From Pseudomonadota bacterium (lineage in GTDB: Bacteria; Bdellovibrionota_C; UBA2361; SZUA-149; DAOLCO01), in NCBI GenBank assembly GCA_027487795.1, contig JAIYCX010000028.1:1-64000 (forward strand): a stretch of 64,000 nucleotides of DNA. Direction: 5' to 3'. Both the position numbers and the translations under genes were made by a program. This document shows, piece by piece, positions 44,573 to 53,783 of the stretch. Every line of letters begins with the position of its first letter. Position 1 is the stretch's first letter. The notes beneath the pieces were generated by a model, which was given only the letters and a program-made list of their open reading frames with translations, did no database searches and had not been told where the DNA came from.

Positions 44573-47500
44573 TTACATTAAAAAACTTTTTAAATAATCT
44601 AAAACTGCAATACCATCCGAGTTATTATCATTTATATTTACATTATCTGATTCATTAATCCTTATTTTATTTGATTCTAATGCTAGCCAATTTTTATGGC
44701 TACTCTTCTTAAGTTTTAGCATAAAGTTATCAAAATATCTTTGATTAACAAAACTCAATATAAAACTTTTTTCTTGTCTAGAAATTCTATGAATTCCCTT
44801 ATTACTAGCTAGCCCACGAACTAACATAAACTCAACTAATTCAACTATTTCTAGAGGCAAAGTACCAAAACGATCTTTAAATTCATCAAGTAAATTCTCA
44901 GCATCAGTTACATCTTTTATGTAACCAGATTTCTGATAATAAATCATTCTCTCTGAAGGATCTGGAATAAAACTTTCTGGTATAACCGGATAAATTCCGA
45001 CTTGTAGATCTGTATCAAAGATTAAAATTTCCTCTGCTTGTTCAATTGACACATTACTATCTCGTTTAGATTTTTCTACCTTAACTGCTTCTTCTAAAAT
45101 TTTTAGATACATGTCATAGCCAACAGCTTGCACGTGACCTGATTGATTTTTCCCAAGGAAAGCACCAGCCCCTCTGATTTCTAAATCCTGTAGTGCTAAT
45201 TTAAAGCCCACACCGAGTTCATCAGCAGCAGACAGTGCATCTAATCTTCTTTTTGCATCTGTAGTTAATTCTGAAACTTCTTTGTACATCAAATAACAAT
45301 GTGCTTGAATGTCACTTCTACCAACTCTACCTCTTAATTGATAAAGCTGAGCCAATCCAAATAATTGTGGATCGACTATAACCATAGTATTAGCATTAGG
45401 AACATCGATTCCAGATTCAATTATATGTGTTGCTACTAGTACATTTATTTTTCCGTCATAGAAATCTTCCATTATTTGCTCAAGTTCTTTTTTAGGAATC
45501 TTTCCATGAATAATTGCAACACGTGCATTTTGAACAAACTGAGTTACATATTCTGCTAGACGAGAAAGCTCACTAATAAAATGATGTACTATATATACTT
45601 GGCCACCTCTATCAATTTCACGCTGAATTATTCTAGCATATTCATTAGTGTCGAACTTCAGCACAGATGTTTTAATAGCTAAACGATCCGCTGGTGGTGT
45701 TTCAATAACACTAAGATCACGAGTACCAAACAAAGCCATCTGCAATGTTCTTGGTATTGGAGTCGCGGAAAGTGATAGTAGATCCACCGAGGCTCTTAAT
45801 CTCTTTAGTTTTTCCTTCTGAGCTACTCCAAATCTATGTTCTTCATCTACTATAACTAAACCAAGATCCTTAAATATAATATCAGACTGAATAATTCTGT
45901 GAGTTCCAATCAGAATATCAACCTTACCTTCTGCTAGGTCTGAGATAACTTGTTTAACATGTTTTCTATCTACAAAACGATTTAATACTTCCACCCGCGC
46001 ATGAGTTGACGCAAATCTGGATAAAAAAGTTTTCCCATGTTGCTCTGCTAAAATTGTAGTAGGAACCAATAAGGCAACTTGCTTTCCAGAATTTACTGCT
46101 TTAAAAGCTGCTCTGAGTGCAACTTCTGTTTTACCAAAACCAACATCACCACATACTAAACGGTCCATTGGCTTACTAGAACACATATCAGAAAGTACTT
46201 CTTCTATAACTTTTCTTTGATCAATAGTTTCTTCATAAGTAAATTGTTCTGCAAACCACTGATCATCTGAGTTAAAAGGTTCAAATGAAGTTCCTTCTAC
46301 TACTGACCTAACTGCTAATGTTTTTAAAAGTGAAGAAGTAACTTGGGCTATATCATTTTTGATCTTAGCTCTTATAATATCCCACTGACCACCCCCTAGT
46401 TTTGTTAAAACTGGAGCAGCTCCTTCTTGTCCAGAATACTTTCCTACTTTAAGAAAATCATAGACAGGCACATAGAGTTTATCCCCTCCAGCATATTCAA
46501 CTTCAAGATACTCAGTGTCATTTTTAGAATGTCCAAGTATATTCTTTTTTGTTAATCCTAAAAATTTCCCAATTCCATATAATTCATGAACAACAAAATC
46601 TTCCTCATTCAGTTGCTTTAAGGATCCAATACTAGATCTAAAGGAAGCTTTTCTAAATGGATACTTTCTCCTTTTTACAGAACTGACTGCACCAAATAAT
46701 ATTTTTTCATTTAATAAAATCAGAGAATTATCAGATAGGAAAAAAGACTCCTGGGACTCGGAATAGACAATACTTAATCCTCTTGTTTTAGCCTCACAAG
46801 CTTGAAGAATACTAACAAAACGTTCAGTATATTTAATATTCTCAGCATGAAAAAATTCAATCAAGCTTTGAGATTTAACACTCGCAGGTATTGATAATAT
46901 TACAGACTTATACTTCTCTAAAAGTGCTTTTAAGTATCCTACTATTTCTTTATTTAAATAATTCTTAGAATCTTTATAATTCGTAACAGCTCTAAAATCT
47001 TCAGCTCTATGTATTAGTGGGATTTTTTCATTATCAGTAGCTGCGCTATCTAAACTGTCGCGATCTAAACTCCCGCGGTAATTTACAAAATTATTATCTA
47101 AATTATAACTAACTTCAGTCTCATTTTTATAAAGAGAGATATTATTAAGAGAAACTCCTGGTCTCAATTTCTGAAATTGAGTTTCTATTTCCTGGCTCCA
47201 TGAAGTAATAGCATCTTTTTTCTCTCTAGCAGACATCCAAGAAACAAAAGTATTATCTGGCATATAAGATTCTATACCCACAAGCTCATGTTCGAGCTCC
47301 GAATAGATATATTCACTACCGGGAGGAAATGTATCCTGCTTCATTGCCTCCTCGATAAACTTTATTTCAGAAGATGACATATCGATAGTATTAGCAAATT
47401 TTCTAAACTTTGCTATTCTCTTATCTAGTTCTTCTTTATCTTTATCATCACGAACAACGACTCTAGTGAATTCTTTAATGGGGCAAATTGTAATACTATC

Positions 47501-48232
47501 TGAGAGTTGTTCACTGCTAGACTCTTCACTACCAGACTGTTTACTACGTTGTGTTTCCGCAGATAAAATCCTAATAGATTGTAAAACTCCTTGAGCAATT
47601 TCTATTCTTCTTGGGTCATCATAAATTGGAGTAAATATATCCAAAACATGACCATGATCAGCGTACTCTCCCACGTTTGAAACTTCTAACTTTCTCTTAT
47701 AACCATAAGCTTCAAGCGCACTAATAATAAAAAGCTTATCAATCTTGTTTCCGACTTTATTTATTATTAGCTTACTCTTGTAAATATTCGGCGAAACAAC
47801 TTTTTGAAATAAGGACGGAACCGAAGTAATTAGAATTTTTTTTGTATTTTTACTTTTAGATATTAATAAATCATATAAAGTTTTTTGTCTTAACCCAAGA
47901 ATTTGACTATCAGCTTCTATTATTTCAAAAGGTAAAAACTCCGTAGAAGGAAATAAAAAAAATGAACAGTTAGAAACTTTTTCATCTGAAGAAATTTCTG
48001 ATTTACTGGTAGACTGCTTTGTAAAAGATTTTAAGTATCTATATAGTTCATAGGCTTCGTAGTCAGTTCCAGTCACTAAATTATAAGAATCAACAGAATT
48101 CTCAGATTTCACATCTGACTTAATAATGGACAAGGCAAAAGCTATCCAATCTAGAGGGAGAGTACCAGATATAAGAGGGCTAGCTAAGTAGCTGATTTTA
48201 TGTTTATTATTTTCTACAACAATATCTTTCAT
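44573..48232 (-). CDS. mfd: Transcription-repair coupling factor Mfd
   Basis: A 1219-residue protein with the full Mfd order: UvrB-homology N-terminal module (about 1-370), RNA-polymerase-interaction domain (about 535-610: LNEEDFVVHELYGIGKFLGL, YLEVEYAGGDKLYVPV), translocase with Walker A GDVGFGKTEVA, DEEHRFG, SATPIPRTL and the QLRGRVGRS motif VI, and the C-terminal TRCF domain. It removes stalled RNA polymerase and recruits UvrA. It is somewhat longer than E. coli Mfd (1148) because of Ser/Asp-rich N-terminal insertions. Monocistronic, divergent from pilT. Confidence 0.97.
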   Translation of the reverse strand: MKDIVVENNKHKISYLASPLISGTLPLDWIAFALSIIKSDVKSENSVDSYNLVTGTDYEAYELYRYLKSFTKQSTSKSEISSDEKVSNCSFFLFPSTEFLPFEIIEADSQILGLRQKTLYDLLISKSKNTKKILITSVPSLFQKVVSPNIYKSKLIINKVGNKIDKLFIISALEAYGYKRKLEVSNVGEYADHGHVLDIFTPIYDDPRRIEIAQGVLQSIRILSAETQRSKQSGSEESSSEQLSDSITICPIKEFTRVVVRDDKDKEELDKRIAKFRKFANTIDMSSSEIKFIEEAMKQDTFPPGSEYIYSELEHELVGIESYMPDNTFVSWMSAREKKDAITSWSQEIETQFQKLRPGVSLNNISLYKNETEVSYNLDNNFVNYRGSLDRDSLDSAATDNEKIPLIHRAEDFRAVTNYKDSKNYLNKEIVGYLKALLEKYKSVILSIPASVKSQSLIEFFHAENIKYTERFVSILQACEAKTRGLSIVYSESQESFFLSDNSLILLNEKILFGAVSSVKRRKYPFRKASFRSSIGSLKQLNEEDFVVHELYGIGKFLGLTKKNILGHSKNDTEYLEVEYAGGDKLYVPVYDFLKVGKYSGQEGAAPVLTKLGGGQWDIIRAKIKNDIAQVTSSLLKTLAVRSVVEGTSFEPFNSDDQWFAEQFTYEETIDQRKVIEEVLSDMCSSKPMDRLVCGDVGFGKTEVALRAAFKAVNSGKQVALLVPTTILAEQHGKTFLSRFASTHARVEVLNRFVDRKHVKQVISDLAEGKVDILIGTHRIIQSDIIFKDLGLVIVDEEHRFGVAQKEKLKRLRASVDLLSLSATPIPRTLQMALFGTRDLSVIETPPADRLAIKTSVLKFDTNEYARIIQREIDRGGQVYIVHHFISELSRLAEYVTQFVQNARVAIIHGKIPKKELEQIMEDFYDGKINVLVATHIIESGIDVPNANTMVIVDPQLFGLAQLYQLRGRVGRSDIQAHCYLMYKEVSELTTDAKRRLDALSAADELGVGFKLALQDLEIRGAGAFLGKNQSGHVQAVGYDMYLKILEEAVKVEKSKRDSNVSIEQAEEILIFDTDLQVGIYPVIPESFIPDPSERMIYYQKSGYIKDVTDAENLLDEFKDRFGTLPLEIVELVEFMLVRGLASNKGIHRISRQEKSFILSFVNQRYFDNFMLKLKKSSHKNWLALESNKIRINESDNVNINDNNSDGIAVLDYLKSFLM

Positions 48233-48320
48233 AATTTAAAAATATAAACTAAGAAAATATCCTAAAGCCAGAACATATTCTAGTCGATTCAATTACTTAT
48301 ATTAATTATAGTAGACTATC

Positions 48321-49394
48321 ATGAATGGAATCTTAGACATAACTCAGCTACTTCAATTTTGCTTCCAGCAGAAAGGATCAGATCTTCATATTAGCGCTGG
48401 AGAGCCACCTATAATAAGAGTTGATGGAGAGTTACAAAAAGTAAAAGTTCCACCTCTCTCATTAGAACAAACTCAATCTATGCTCTATGACATAATGGGC
48501 GACCAACAAAGAAAAGTATATGAAGAAAAGTCTGATATAGATTTTTCTATAGAACTTGGAGATAGCGCAAGATTTCGGGTTAATATCTTCAGACAACGAA
48601 GAGGAATGGGAGCTGTTTTTAGATTGATTCCAACAACAATCTTAACTATGGAACAACTTAAACTTCCTTCTATATTAGCAAAACTAACTAGAACTGAAAA
48701 AGGGTTAATACTAGTAACTGGCCCTACAGGCTCTGGTAAATCAACTACCTTAGCTGCGATGATAAATCAGATGAACGAAGAGAGGAAGCTACACATACTT
48801 ACGATTGAAGACCCTATAGAATTCGTTCATGAATCTAAAAAAAGTTTAATAAACCAAAGAGAAGTTGGCCCTCATACTCATAGTTTCGCAAATGCTCTAA
48901 AAGCAGCACTCAGAGAAGATCCAGATGTTATTCTAGTAGGAGAAATGAGAGATATTGAAACTATTCAACTAGCCCTAACAGCGGCTGAAACTGGACACTT
49001 AGTAATGGGGACACTACACACTTCAAGTGCTCCAAAAACAGTAGATAGAATTATCGACGTATTTCCTCCATCCCAGCAAGCTCAAGTTAGAGCGATGCTA
49101 GCAGAATCTCTACAAGCAGTAATTACTCAAACTCTATGTAAAAAAGTTGGAGGTAGCGGAAGAGCAGCGGCGCTAGAAATTATGATTGGAACAAGTGCTG
49201 TAAGAAATTTAATAAGAGAAGGTAAAATTCATCAACTTCCTAGCGTACTTCAAACTAGTCAAAACGTCGGAATGAAGACTATGGAGACTGCTCTGTTAGA
49301 ACTTTTAGCTAATAATTTAATTTCAGCCGAAACAGCTCTAGAGAAAGGATTGAATCCTAGTATGCTTCCAGAAGGCACTCATACACCAGAATAA
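48321..49394 (+). CDS. pilT: PilT twitching-motility ATPase
   Basis: A 357-residue secretion ATPase of the PilT branch: N-terminal GSDLHISAGEPPIIRVDGEL, Walker A GPTGSGKSTTLAA, Asp box ILTIEDPIEFVH, His box ETGHLVMGTLHT and the PilT C-terminal motif SAVRNLIREGK. It drives retraction of type IV pili. It is followed 12 bases later by a second PilT-type gene. All catalytic motifs are present. Confidence 0.96.
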   Translation: MNGILDITQLLQFCFQQKGSDLHISAGEPPIIRVDGELQKVKVPPLSLEQTQSMLYDIMGDQQRKVYEEKSDIDFSIELGDSARFRVNIFRQRRGMGAVFRLIPTTILTMEQLKLPSILAKLTRTEKGLILVTGPTGSGKSTTLAAMINQMNEERKLHILTIEDPIEFVHESKKSLINQREVGPHTHSFANALKAALREDPDVILVGEMRDIETIQLALTAAETGHLVMGTLHTSSAPKTVDRIIDVFPPSQQAQVRAMLAESLQAVITQTLCKKVGGSGRAAALEIMIGTSAVRNLIREGKIHQLPSVLQTSQNVGMKTMETALLELLANNLISAETALEKGLNPSMLPEGTHTPE

Positions 49395-49406
49395 AATTAT
49401 AAAAAA

Positions 49407-50507
49407 ATGCTTGATCTAAAAAAACTACTTACGGTAATGAAAGAACATGATGCATCTGACTTGTATCTGACAGAAAAGAGTCCGCCATGTTACCGAATAA
49501 ATGGCATAGTTAAGCCTGCAGGAGACAGATCATTAATCAATGATGATATTTTAGAACTTCAAAAAAAAATCTTAAACGATCAACAACTTGAAGAATTCAA
49601 AAAAACAAAAGAATTTAATCTAGGACTAGCCTTTGAAAATTTAGGTAGATTTAGAATTAATCTATTCAAGCAAAGAGGCACAGACGGCATAGTTATTAGA
49701 AGAATTAAGACTGAAATACCTACATTTGCAGAACTACACCTACCTGACATCTTCAAAGAAATTTCAATGTTAAAAAGAGGACTCATTCTCATAGTTGGAG
49801 CCACTGGCTCAGGGAAGTCTACGACCCTTGCAGCTATGATGGATTATAGAAATCAAAACGAATTCGGTCATATTATAACAGTAGAAGATCCGATTGAGTA
49901 TGTTCATGAACATAAAAAATCTATCGTTACTCAAAGAGAAATTGGACTTGATACAGAAGACTATAAATCAGCCCTTAAAAACGCGCTAAGACAAGCTCCT
50001 GATGTAATTTTAATCGGAGAAATAAGAGATTCCGAAACAATGGATGCTGCCATAACATTCGCCGAAACTGGCCACTTATGTCTAGCGACCCTTCACTCGA
50101 ATAATGCGAACCAAGCAATGGAGCGTGTTATGAATTTCTTTCCTACAGAAAGACATAAACAAATTTATATGCAGCTAAGCTTAAATTTACAAAGCATCAT
50201 TAGTCAAAGACTAATAATTTCAAACGATAAAAAAAGAGTCCCTGCTATTGAAATTTTACTGGGTAGTCCTAGAATTAAAGATCTTATTTTAAAAGGTGAA
50301 GTATCAGAAATTAAAGAGGCAATGGAAAAAGGTAGCTCTATAGGAATGCAAACCTTCGATATGGCCCTTTTTGATCTTTACAAATCTGGCATGATCAGCG
50401 AAGAAGAAGCACTTAGAAATGCTGATAGTGTAAATAATCTTAGATTAAAGATTAAGCTTGACGGTGATTCTATGAAATCAACTTCCAAAATTACCCTACA
50501 TGAATAA
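49407..50507 (+). CDS. pilU: PilT/PilU-type retraction ATPase
   Basis: A 366-residue ATPase paralogous to the preceding PilT: ASDLYLTEKSPPCYRINGIV, Walker A GATGSGKSTTLAAMM, ITVEDPIEYVHEH, ETGHLCLATLHSNNANQAME. The sequence ATLHSNNANQA and the longer C-terminus (DGDSMKSTSKITLHE) are more like PilU, the accessory retraction motor that acts with PilT. It overlaps mazG by 8 bases. PilU versus a second PilT is judged by eye. Confidence 0.85.
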   Translation: MLDLKKLLTVMKEHDASDLYLTEKSPPCYRINGIVKPAGDRSLINDDILELQKKILNDQQLEEFKKTKEFNLGLAFENLGRFRINLFKQRGTDGIVIRRIKTEIPTFAELHLPDIFKEISMLKRGLILIVGATGSGKSTTLAAMMDYRNQNEFGHIITVEDPIEYVHEHKKSIVTQREIGLDTEDYKSALKNALRQAPDVILIGEIRDSETMDAAITFAETGHLCLATLHSNNANQAMERVMNFFPTERHKQIYMQLSLNLQSIISQRLIISNDKKRVPAIEILLGSPRIKDLILKGEVSEIKEAMEKGSSIGMQTFDMALFDLYKSGMISEEEALRNADSVNNLRLKIKLDGDSMKSTSKITLHE

Positions 50508-51351
50508 AGATAAAATTTCAGATTTAGAACAAACAAAAAGATTATGCACTATAGTAGAACAATTAAGAGATCCAAAAACTGGCTGTCCTTGGGATATTGA
50601 ACAAACACACGAAAGTCTAGTTACTTACCTCCAAGAAGAAAGTGCAGAAGTCATAGAAGCAATAGACTTAAAAGACGATAACTCACTCAAAGAAGAACTT
50701 GGAGATTTATTACTACAAGTAGTTCTTCACTGCCAAATCGCGTCGGAACGACAAGCTTTTAATTTTGAAGACGTTGCGCAAATAGTTTCAGATAAAATGA
50801 TAAGAAGGCATCCTCATGTTTTTAAAAAAAACGAAGGAGATAACAACTCAATAAGCTCCAAAGAAGTTCTTGAGCAATGGGAAGTTATTAAAGCAAAAGA
50901 AAAGAAAACCAATAATAGCGACGCCAAAATAGACTTACTAAAAATGCCAAAAGGTATCCCTGCACTTTTAGTCTCTGAAAGAATTGGAGAAAAAACTGCT
51001 AGAGTAAATTTTGACTGGGATAATTTATCCGGGGTTATCGAAAAAGTAGAAGAAGAGTTTAAAGAACTAAAAGATGAACTTAATAAATTTGATAATAACT
51101 TGCCTATCAATGAAGTTAGCGCGCATATAATAACCAGATGCAAGGAAGAGCTTGGAGACTGTTTATTCTCACTAGCACAATTAAGTAGATGGCTAGGTTT
51201 CAGCGCAGAATCTGTTCTTAGAGAGACTAATTTAAGATTTAAAACTAGATTTAATAAGATGAATGATACTTTGAAGGATGCAGGAGTAGAAGGTTTAAAT
51301 TCATTAAGTACTAAAGAGAAAGAGATCGCTTGGAAGAAGGCTAAGCCTTAA
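50500..51351 (+). CDS. mazG: MazG nucleoside triphosphate pyrophosphohydrolase
   Basis: A 283-residue protein with two MazG helical domains. Each has the metal-binding E-x-x-E...E-x-x-D pattern: EESAEVIEAID with EELGDLLLQV (about 46-80), and VEEEFKELKDEL with KEELGDCLFSL (about 185-230). PKTGCPWDIEQTHESL is the family N-terminal hallmark. It hydrolyses NTPs/dNTPs (and lowers ppGpp in some species). Its start overlaps pilU by 8 bases, so it is co-transcribed with the pilus motors. Confidence 0.94.
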   Translation: MNKDKISDLEQTKRLCTIVEQLRDPKTGCPWDIEQTHESLVTYLQEESAEVIEAIDLKDDNSLKEELGDLLLQVVLHCQIASERQAFNFEDVAQIVSDKMIRRHPHVFKKNEGDNNSISSKEVLEQWEVIKAKEKKTNNSDAKIDLLKMPKGIPALLVSERIGEKTARVNFDWDNLSGVIEKVEEEFKELKDELNKFDNNLPINEVSAHIITRCKEELGDCLFSLAQLSRWLGFSAESVLRETNLRFKTRFNKMNDTLKDAGVEGLNSLSTKEKEIAWKKAKP

Positions 51352-51374
51352 TGTACATTTATTACTTACACTCT

Positions 51375-51526
51375 GAGTTACGAACCATTAAATCTTAATG
51401 TCCTTATTCTCGCGAGTTCCGCCGGAACTCAAGCTCCGAGATGCCACAAATTTTTTCCAGCTAAATATAGCTAAGGAAAAAAATTTGCTCGAAGTCCGGA
51501 CATTAAGACTTAATGGTTCGTAACTC
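51375..51526. repeat. Long-hairpin intergenic element, copy A (29-bp inverted ends)
   Basis: gagttacgaaccattaaatc and nine further bases (51375-51403) are matched by an inverted copy at 51498-51526 with one mismatch. The core contains gagttcc-gcc-ggaactc and an A/T hairpin built on ttttttccagcta/tagctaaggaaaaaa. The core is about 85% identical to 1-90 in reverse orientation. No reading frame is present. It fills most of the 302-base gap 51352-51653 at the junction between the mazG operon and the accessory island. Confidence 0.75.
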
Positions 51527-51653
51527 TTTTTTTAATATAGATTCATTATAATTTTTTGCAGATGCTTTATTGTATAAAGGGCTAGTTTTTCACATCTACT
51601 TACCGACTTTGAAAAAACGTCTTATTATCTTTATGACTTTCATAAGCATTTCC

Positions 51654-52160
51654 TTATTCTTCCCGCTGAACCTTTGCTATCAACCACTCAATGTATTCAG
51701 CAGCCATAGGCACGTCAAAGGACGCTGGGATATGCAAAAATGCTGATTGAGCGCTATGCATGGCAGCCCACTCGTCACATACCCACATCGAAAAATTACA
51801 TACATAGGTGCCAGCGTCTTCTCCATATTCGCATATTTCTTTCAACGGTAGCGACCATTTCATCTCTCGACGCATGTTGCCACTGCCGAGACAGATGGGC
51901 GCTGACACCTCGTTTCGTTTTGCCCAAGTGTTTTGGGCATATCGTTCGATCCTAAGCTTATCACCACCTCGAGATTGTCCAAGCCCGAGAACATACCTTG
52001 GGCGATAATTGTTAAGCGCATCCTCAAACATTGACCGTGAAAACGTCACGGGAAAAACACGCGACTTATCTTGGATGTATCTAGGCAGGCGAGCTATCAC
52101 TAAGGCTGAAACATTGTATTCAAATTCATCGAATGGTTCGAATCCATACAGGAAAATCAT
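51654..52160 (-). CDS. Pyroglutamyl-peptidase-like cysteine hydrolase (peptidase C15)
   Basis: A 168-residue protein resembling pyrrolidone-carboxylate peptidase: GFEPFDEFEYN near the start, FPVTFSR, a candidate acidic residue E72 in KLRIERYAQN, catalytic Cys121 (AGTYVCNFSMW) and His143 (FLHIPAS). Typical PCP is about 200-215 residues, so this is a shortened form. It may remove N-terminal pyroglutamate or act on small amides. GC content is clearly above that of the housekeeping genes, and an attC-like hairpin (52178-52228) ends 17 bases before its start, so it looks like a mobile cassette gene. Confidence 0.7.
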   Translation of the reverse strand: MIFLYGFEPFDEFEYNVSALVIARLPRYIQDKSRVFPVTFSRSMFEDALNNYRPRYVLGLGQSRGGDKLRIERYAQNTWAKRNEVSAPICLGSGNMRREMKWSLPLKEICEYGEDAGTYVCNFSMWVCDEWAAMHSAQSAFLHIPASFDVPMAAEYIEWLIAKVQREE

Positions 52161-52177
52161 GATGGTCCTCTAGAGGA

Positions 52178-52228
52178 TAACGGCAAAGTTTTTGCGGTCG
52201 CATGCGACTCGCAAAAAACGTTTTGTTA
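52178..52228 (-). repeat. attC-like hairpin site 1
   Basis: On the minus strand the 51-base site begins taacaaaacg and ends ctttgccgtta. Ends (taac/gtta), sub-ends (caaa/tttg) and the inner stem gttttttgcg/cgcaaaaac pair with small unpaired offsets, as in integron attC recombination sites. It lies after the 82-aa gene and 17 bases before the peptidase gene. A homologous site with paired sequence changes is at 53255-53304. No integrase gene is in the window. Confidence 0.5.
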
Positions 52229-52301
52229 ATTTATATGTTATTTATAATGGAGGCAGAGTTTGCAATCAAACTCTATTTTTAGAACCTCCAGATACATCAA
52301 A

Positions 52302-52550
52302 TTAGACATGCCGATCGATTTCATCAACCACTATCTCGGCAGCATCAGTGAGGTCTGGGTTTGAATCCAACATCACTTTAGAGATGCCTTGAGCCGCCGC
52401 GCCAAAAACAGCAAGAAGCAGACCAATGTGTCTTGGTAGATCCCACTGGTTGAAACCTCCCACCCATACAACAAAAAGTATGGCTGCAATCCTAATCTGA
52501 AGTAATCCAAACCTTCTCGACTCCCAGAAATTTTTCATAGGAGCACCCAC
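52302..52550 (-). CDS. Small membrane protein (82 aa)
   Basis: An 82-residue protein with two hydrophobic segments (LLQIRIAAILFVVWVGGF and HIGLLLAVFGAAAQGISKVM) and an acidic tail. Unknown family. GC content is higher than the genome background. It starts about 78 bases downstream (minus-strand sense) of direct repeat copy 1 (52628-52840) and is followed by an attC-like hairpin, an arrangement repeated for the 145-aa gene. Confidence 0.5.
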   Translation of the reverse strand: MGAPMKNFWESRRFGLLQIRIAAILFVVWVGGFNQWDLPRHIGLLLAVFGAAAQGISKVMLDSNPDLTDAAEIVVDEIDRHV

Positions 52551-52627
52551 TTTCTTTAAAAGGTTACGATTTTAAACTCTGCTTAAGCATTATGACATAC
52601 TTTGGAAAAATACGATCAAAAAATTAA

Positions 52628-52840
52628 CATATTATTGTACCAGTTAAGTATTTCTAGTACTTTCTGAATAATAACTATCACACAAAATCTGTAGAATCTA
52701 ATTAAATACTTATTACTATTAACTATTCTTCACCTCAAACCTGTTATCAACTTTCCACTAACTGATCAAATATACCAGTATATTTTAGAGAACTCGTAAT
52801 CCCAATATTTGGATGTTGAGCCGTTTAGGGTTTAAGTAAA
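52628..52840. repeat. 213-bp direct repeat, copy 1
   Basis: About 88-90% identical to 53784-53995 in the same orientation. It begins catattattgtaccagttaa and ends near gccgtttagggtttaagtaa. It contains an internal inverted pair taagtattt/aaatactta. Both copies lie upstream of a minus-strand accessory gene. No reading frame. It takes up most of the gap 52551-52925. Confidence 0.85.
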
Positions 52841-52925
52841 ATCTCTTTGCCTACGACTCCTATGTTTAATATAGTTTTCATAGCTTTCTTTTATAGAAGC
52901 TGATAATTTAATTAAAAAAATAGCT

Positions 52926-53147
52926 ATGGCAAAACCAAAACAGAGGATGAAGCTTTATTATGCAGGACAACTTGAAAAAGTAGATGAATTTGAAGTTTTT
53001 TATAATTCTATATACCAAATGTCACCTGCAAAAAAATTTGTAGAAACATGGAAACTAACCGAAACGTTAATAAAACTGCAAGGCCGTAGTCGTAATGAAC
53101 TCAAACTTGATAGAACTACTCTTATCCTTAAACGAATTCCGCGTTAA
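52926..53147 (+). CDS. Hypothetical basic protein (73 aa)
   Basis: A small basic protein: start KPKQRMKLYYAGQLEKVDEF, then FYNSIYQMSPAKKFVETWKL, and a Lys/Arg-rich end. I do not recognise the family. The segment MSPAKKFVETWKLTE looks like helices of small proteins linked to toxin-antitoxin genes, but no partner is present. It is the only plus-strand gene of the island, lying between direct repeat copy 1 and attC-like site 2. Confidence 0.45.
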   Translation: MAKPKQRMKLYYAGQLEKVDEFEVFYNSIYQMSPAKKFVETWKLTETLIKLQGRSRNELKLDRTTLILKRIPR

Positions 53148-53254
53148 GTATTTAATAATTGGAGGATATGCTTTTGGCGTTCATAAGTAGTTGTTAAAAA
53201 TTACTTTTTGTTTAATTTTTATAAGATTAGTAGGCACTTCTGCTAAAATCGTAT

Positions 53255-53304
53255 TAACGTTAAAGTTTTCGCAGCCGCTTGTCGGCTTGCGAAAAACGCA
53301 TTGA
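53255..53304 (-). repeat. attC-like hairpin site 2
   Basis: Homologous to site 1 (52178-52228) but with matched substitutions in both arms (gttttcgcagccg/cggcttgcgaaaac on the plus strand), so the hairpin is preserved. It begins 16 bases after the stop of the 145-aa gene, the usual position of attC relative to its cassette gene. The outer taac/gtta pairing is less complete than in site 1. Confidence 0.45.
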
Positions 53305-53320
53305 TATCTTTGTTCAAATT

Positions 53321-53758
53321 CTACTTTCTTCCATTTGGTTTGGATTCAACTAGAGAAATAATACCGTCTTTTATTTCATAGTCAGAATCATTCCAGCAAT
53401 CCCACCCACAAACGGTATATACATGAACACGAATTGCGCCTGTTGGTAGTCGTTTTGAAGAAGATATTGGATGTACCGTTCCCAAAGTCATGTCCCCTTC
53501 AAGTTCACAGTAATTGCCGTACTTTGTCTGCAGGTATATAATTCCATCACAAGTCTTTTGTCCACAGACGTGGCCTACAAGTAAATCTTTTAAGCCATCT
53601 TGGGATATGTCTTTTTCAAATAATATGACATTCGGATCTAAAGTTTCTGAGTTCGCTAGTACTTCTGATTTTTTATACAATTTACCAAAACAATCCTCAG
53701 CTTGAGCAAAAGCATGACTAGAAACAAGAGTTACAAAGAGTAGAAAAAGTTTAATCAT
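53321..53758 (-). CDS. Exported hypothetical protein (145 aa)
   Basis: A 145-residue protein with a clean signal peptide (MIKLFLLFVTLVSSHAFAQA) and a cysteine-rich mature part (six or more Cys: AEDCFGKL, VCGQKTCDG, NYCELEG, TVCGWDCWND) that is probably disulphide-bonded. The segment FEKDISQDGLKDLLVG recalls a single FG-GAP/VCBS loop. Unknown function. It is flanked on the 5' side by direct repeat copy 2 and on the 3' side by attC-like site 2. Confidence 0.55.
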   Translation of the reverse strand: MIKLFLLFVTLVSSHAFAQAEDCFGKLYKKSEVLANSETLDPNVILFEKDISQDGLKDLLVGHVCGQKTCDGIIYLQTKYGNYCELEGDMTLGTVHPISSSKRLPTGAIRVHVYTVCGWDCWNDSDYEIKDGIISLVESKPNGRK

Positions 53759-53783
53759 TTTTATCCAATTCCTGGAAAGATAT

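Noticed and set aside
51375..51526. Long-hairpin element as attC of the peptidase cassette
   Set aside because: Its ends (gagttacgaacc...ggttcgtaactc) lack the RYYYAAC/GTTRRRY core pattern, and the 29-bp near-perfect arms do not resemble attC, which is imperfect.
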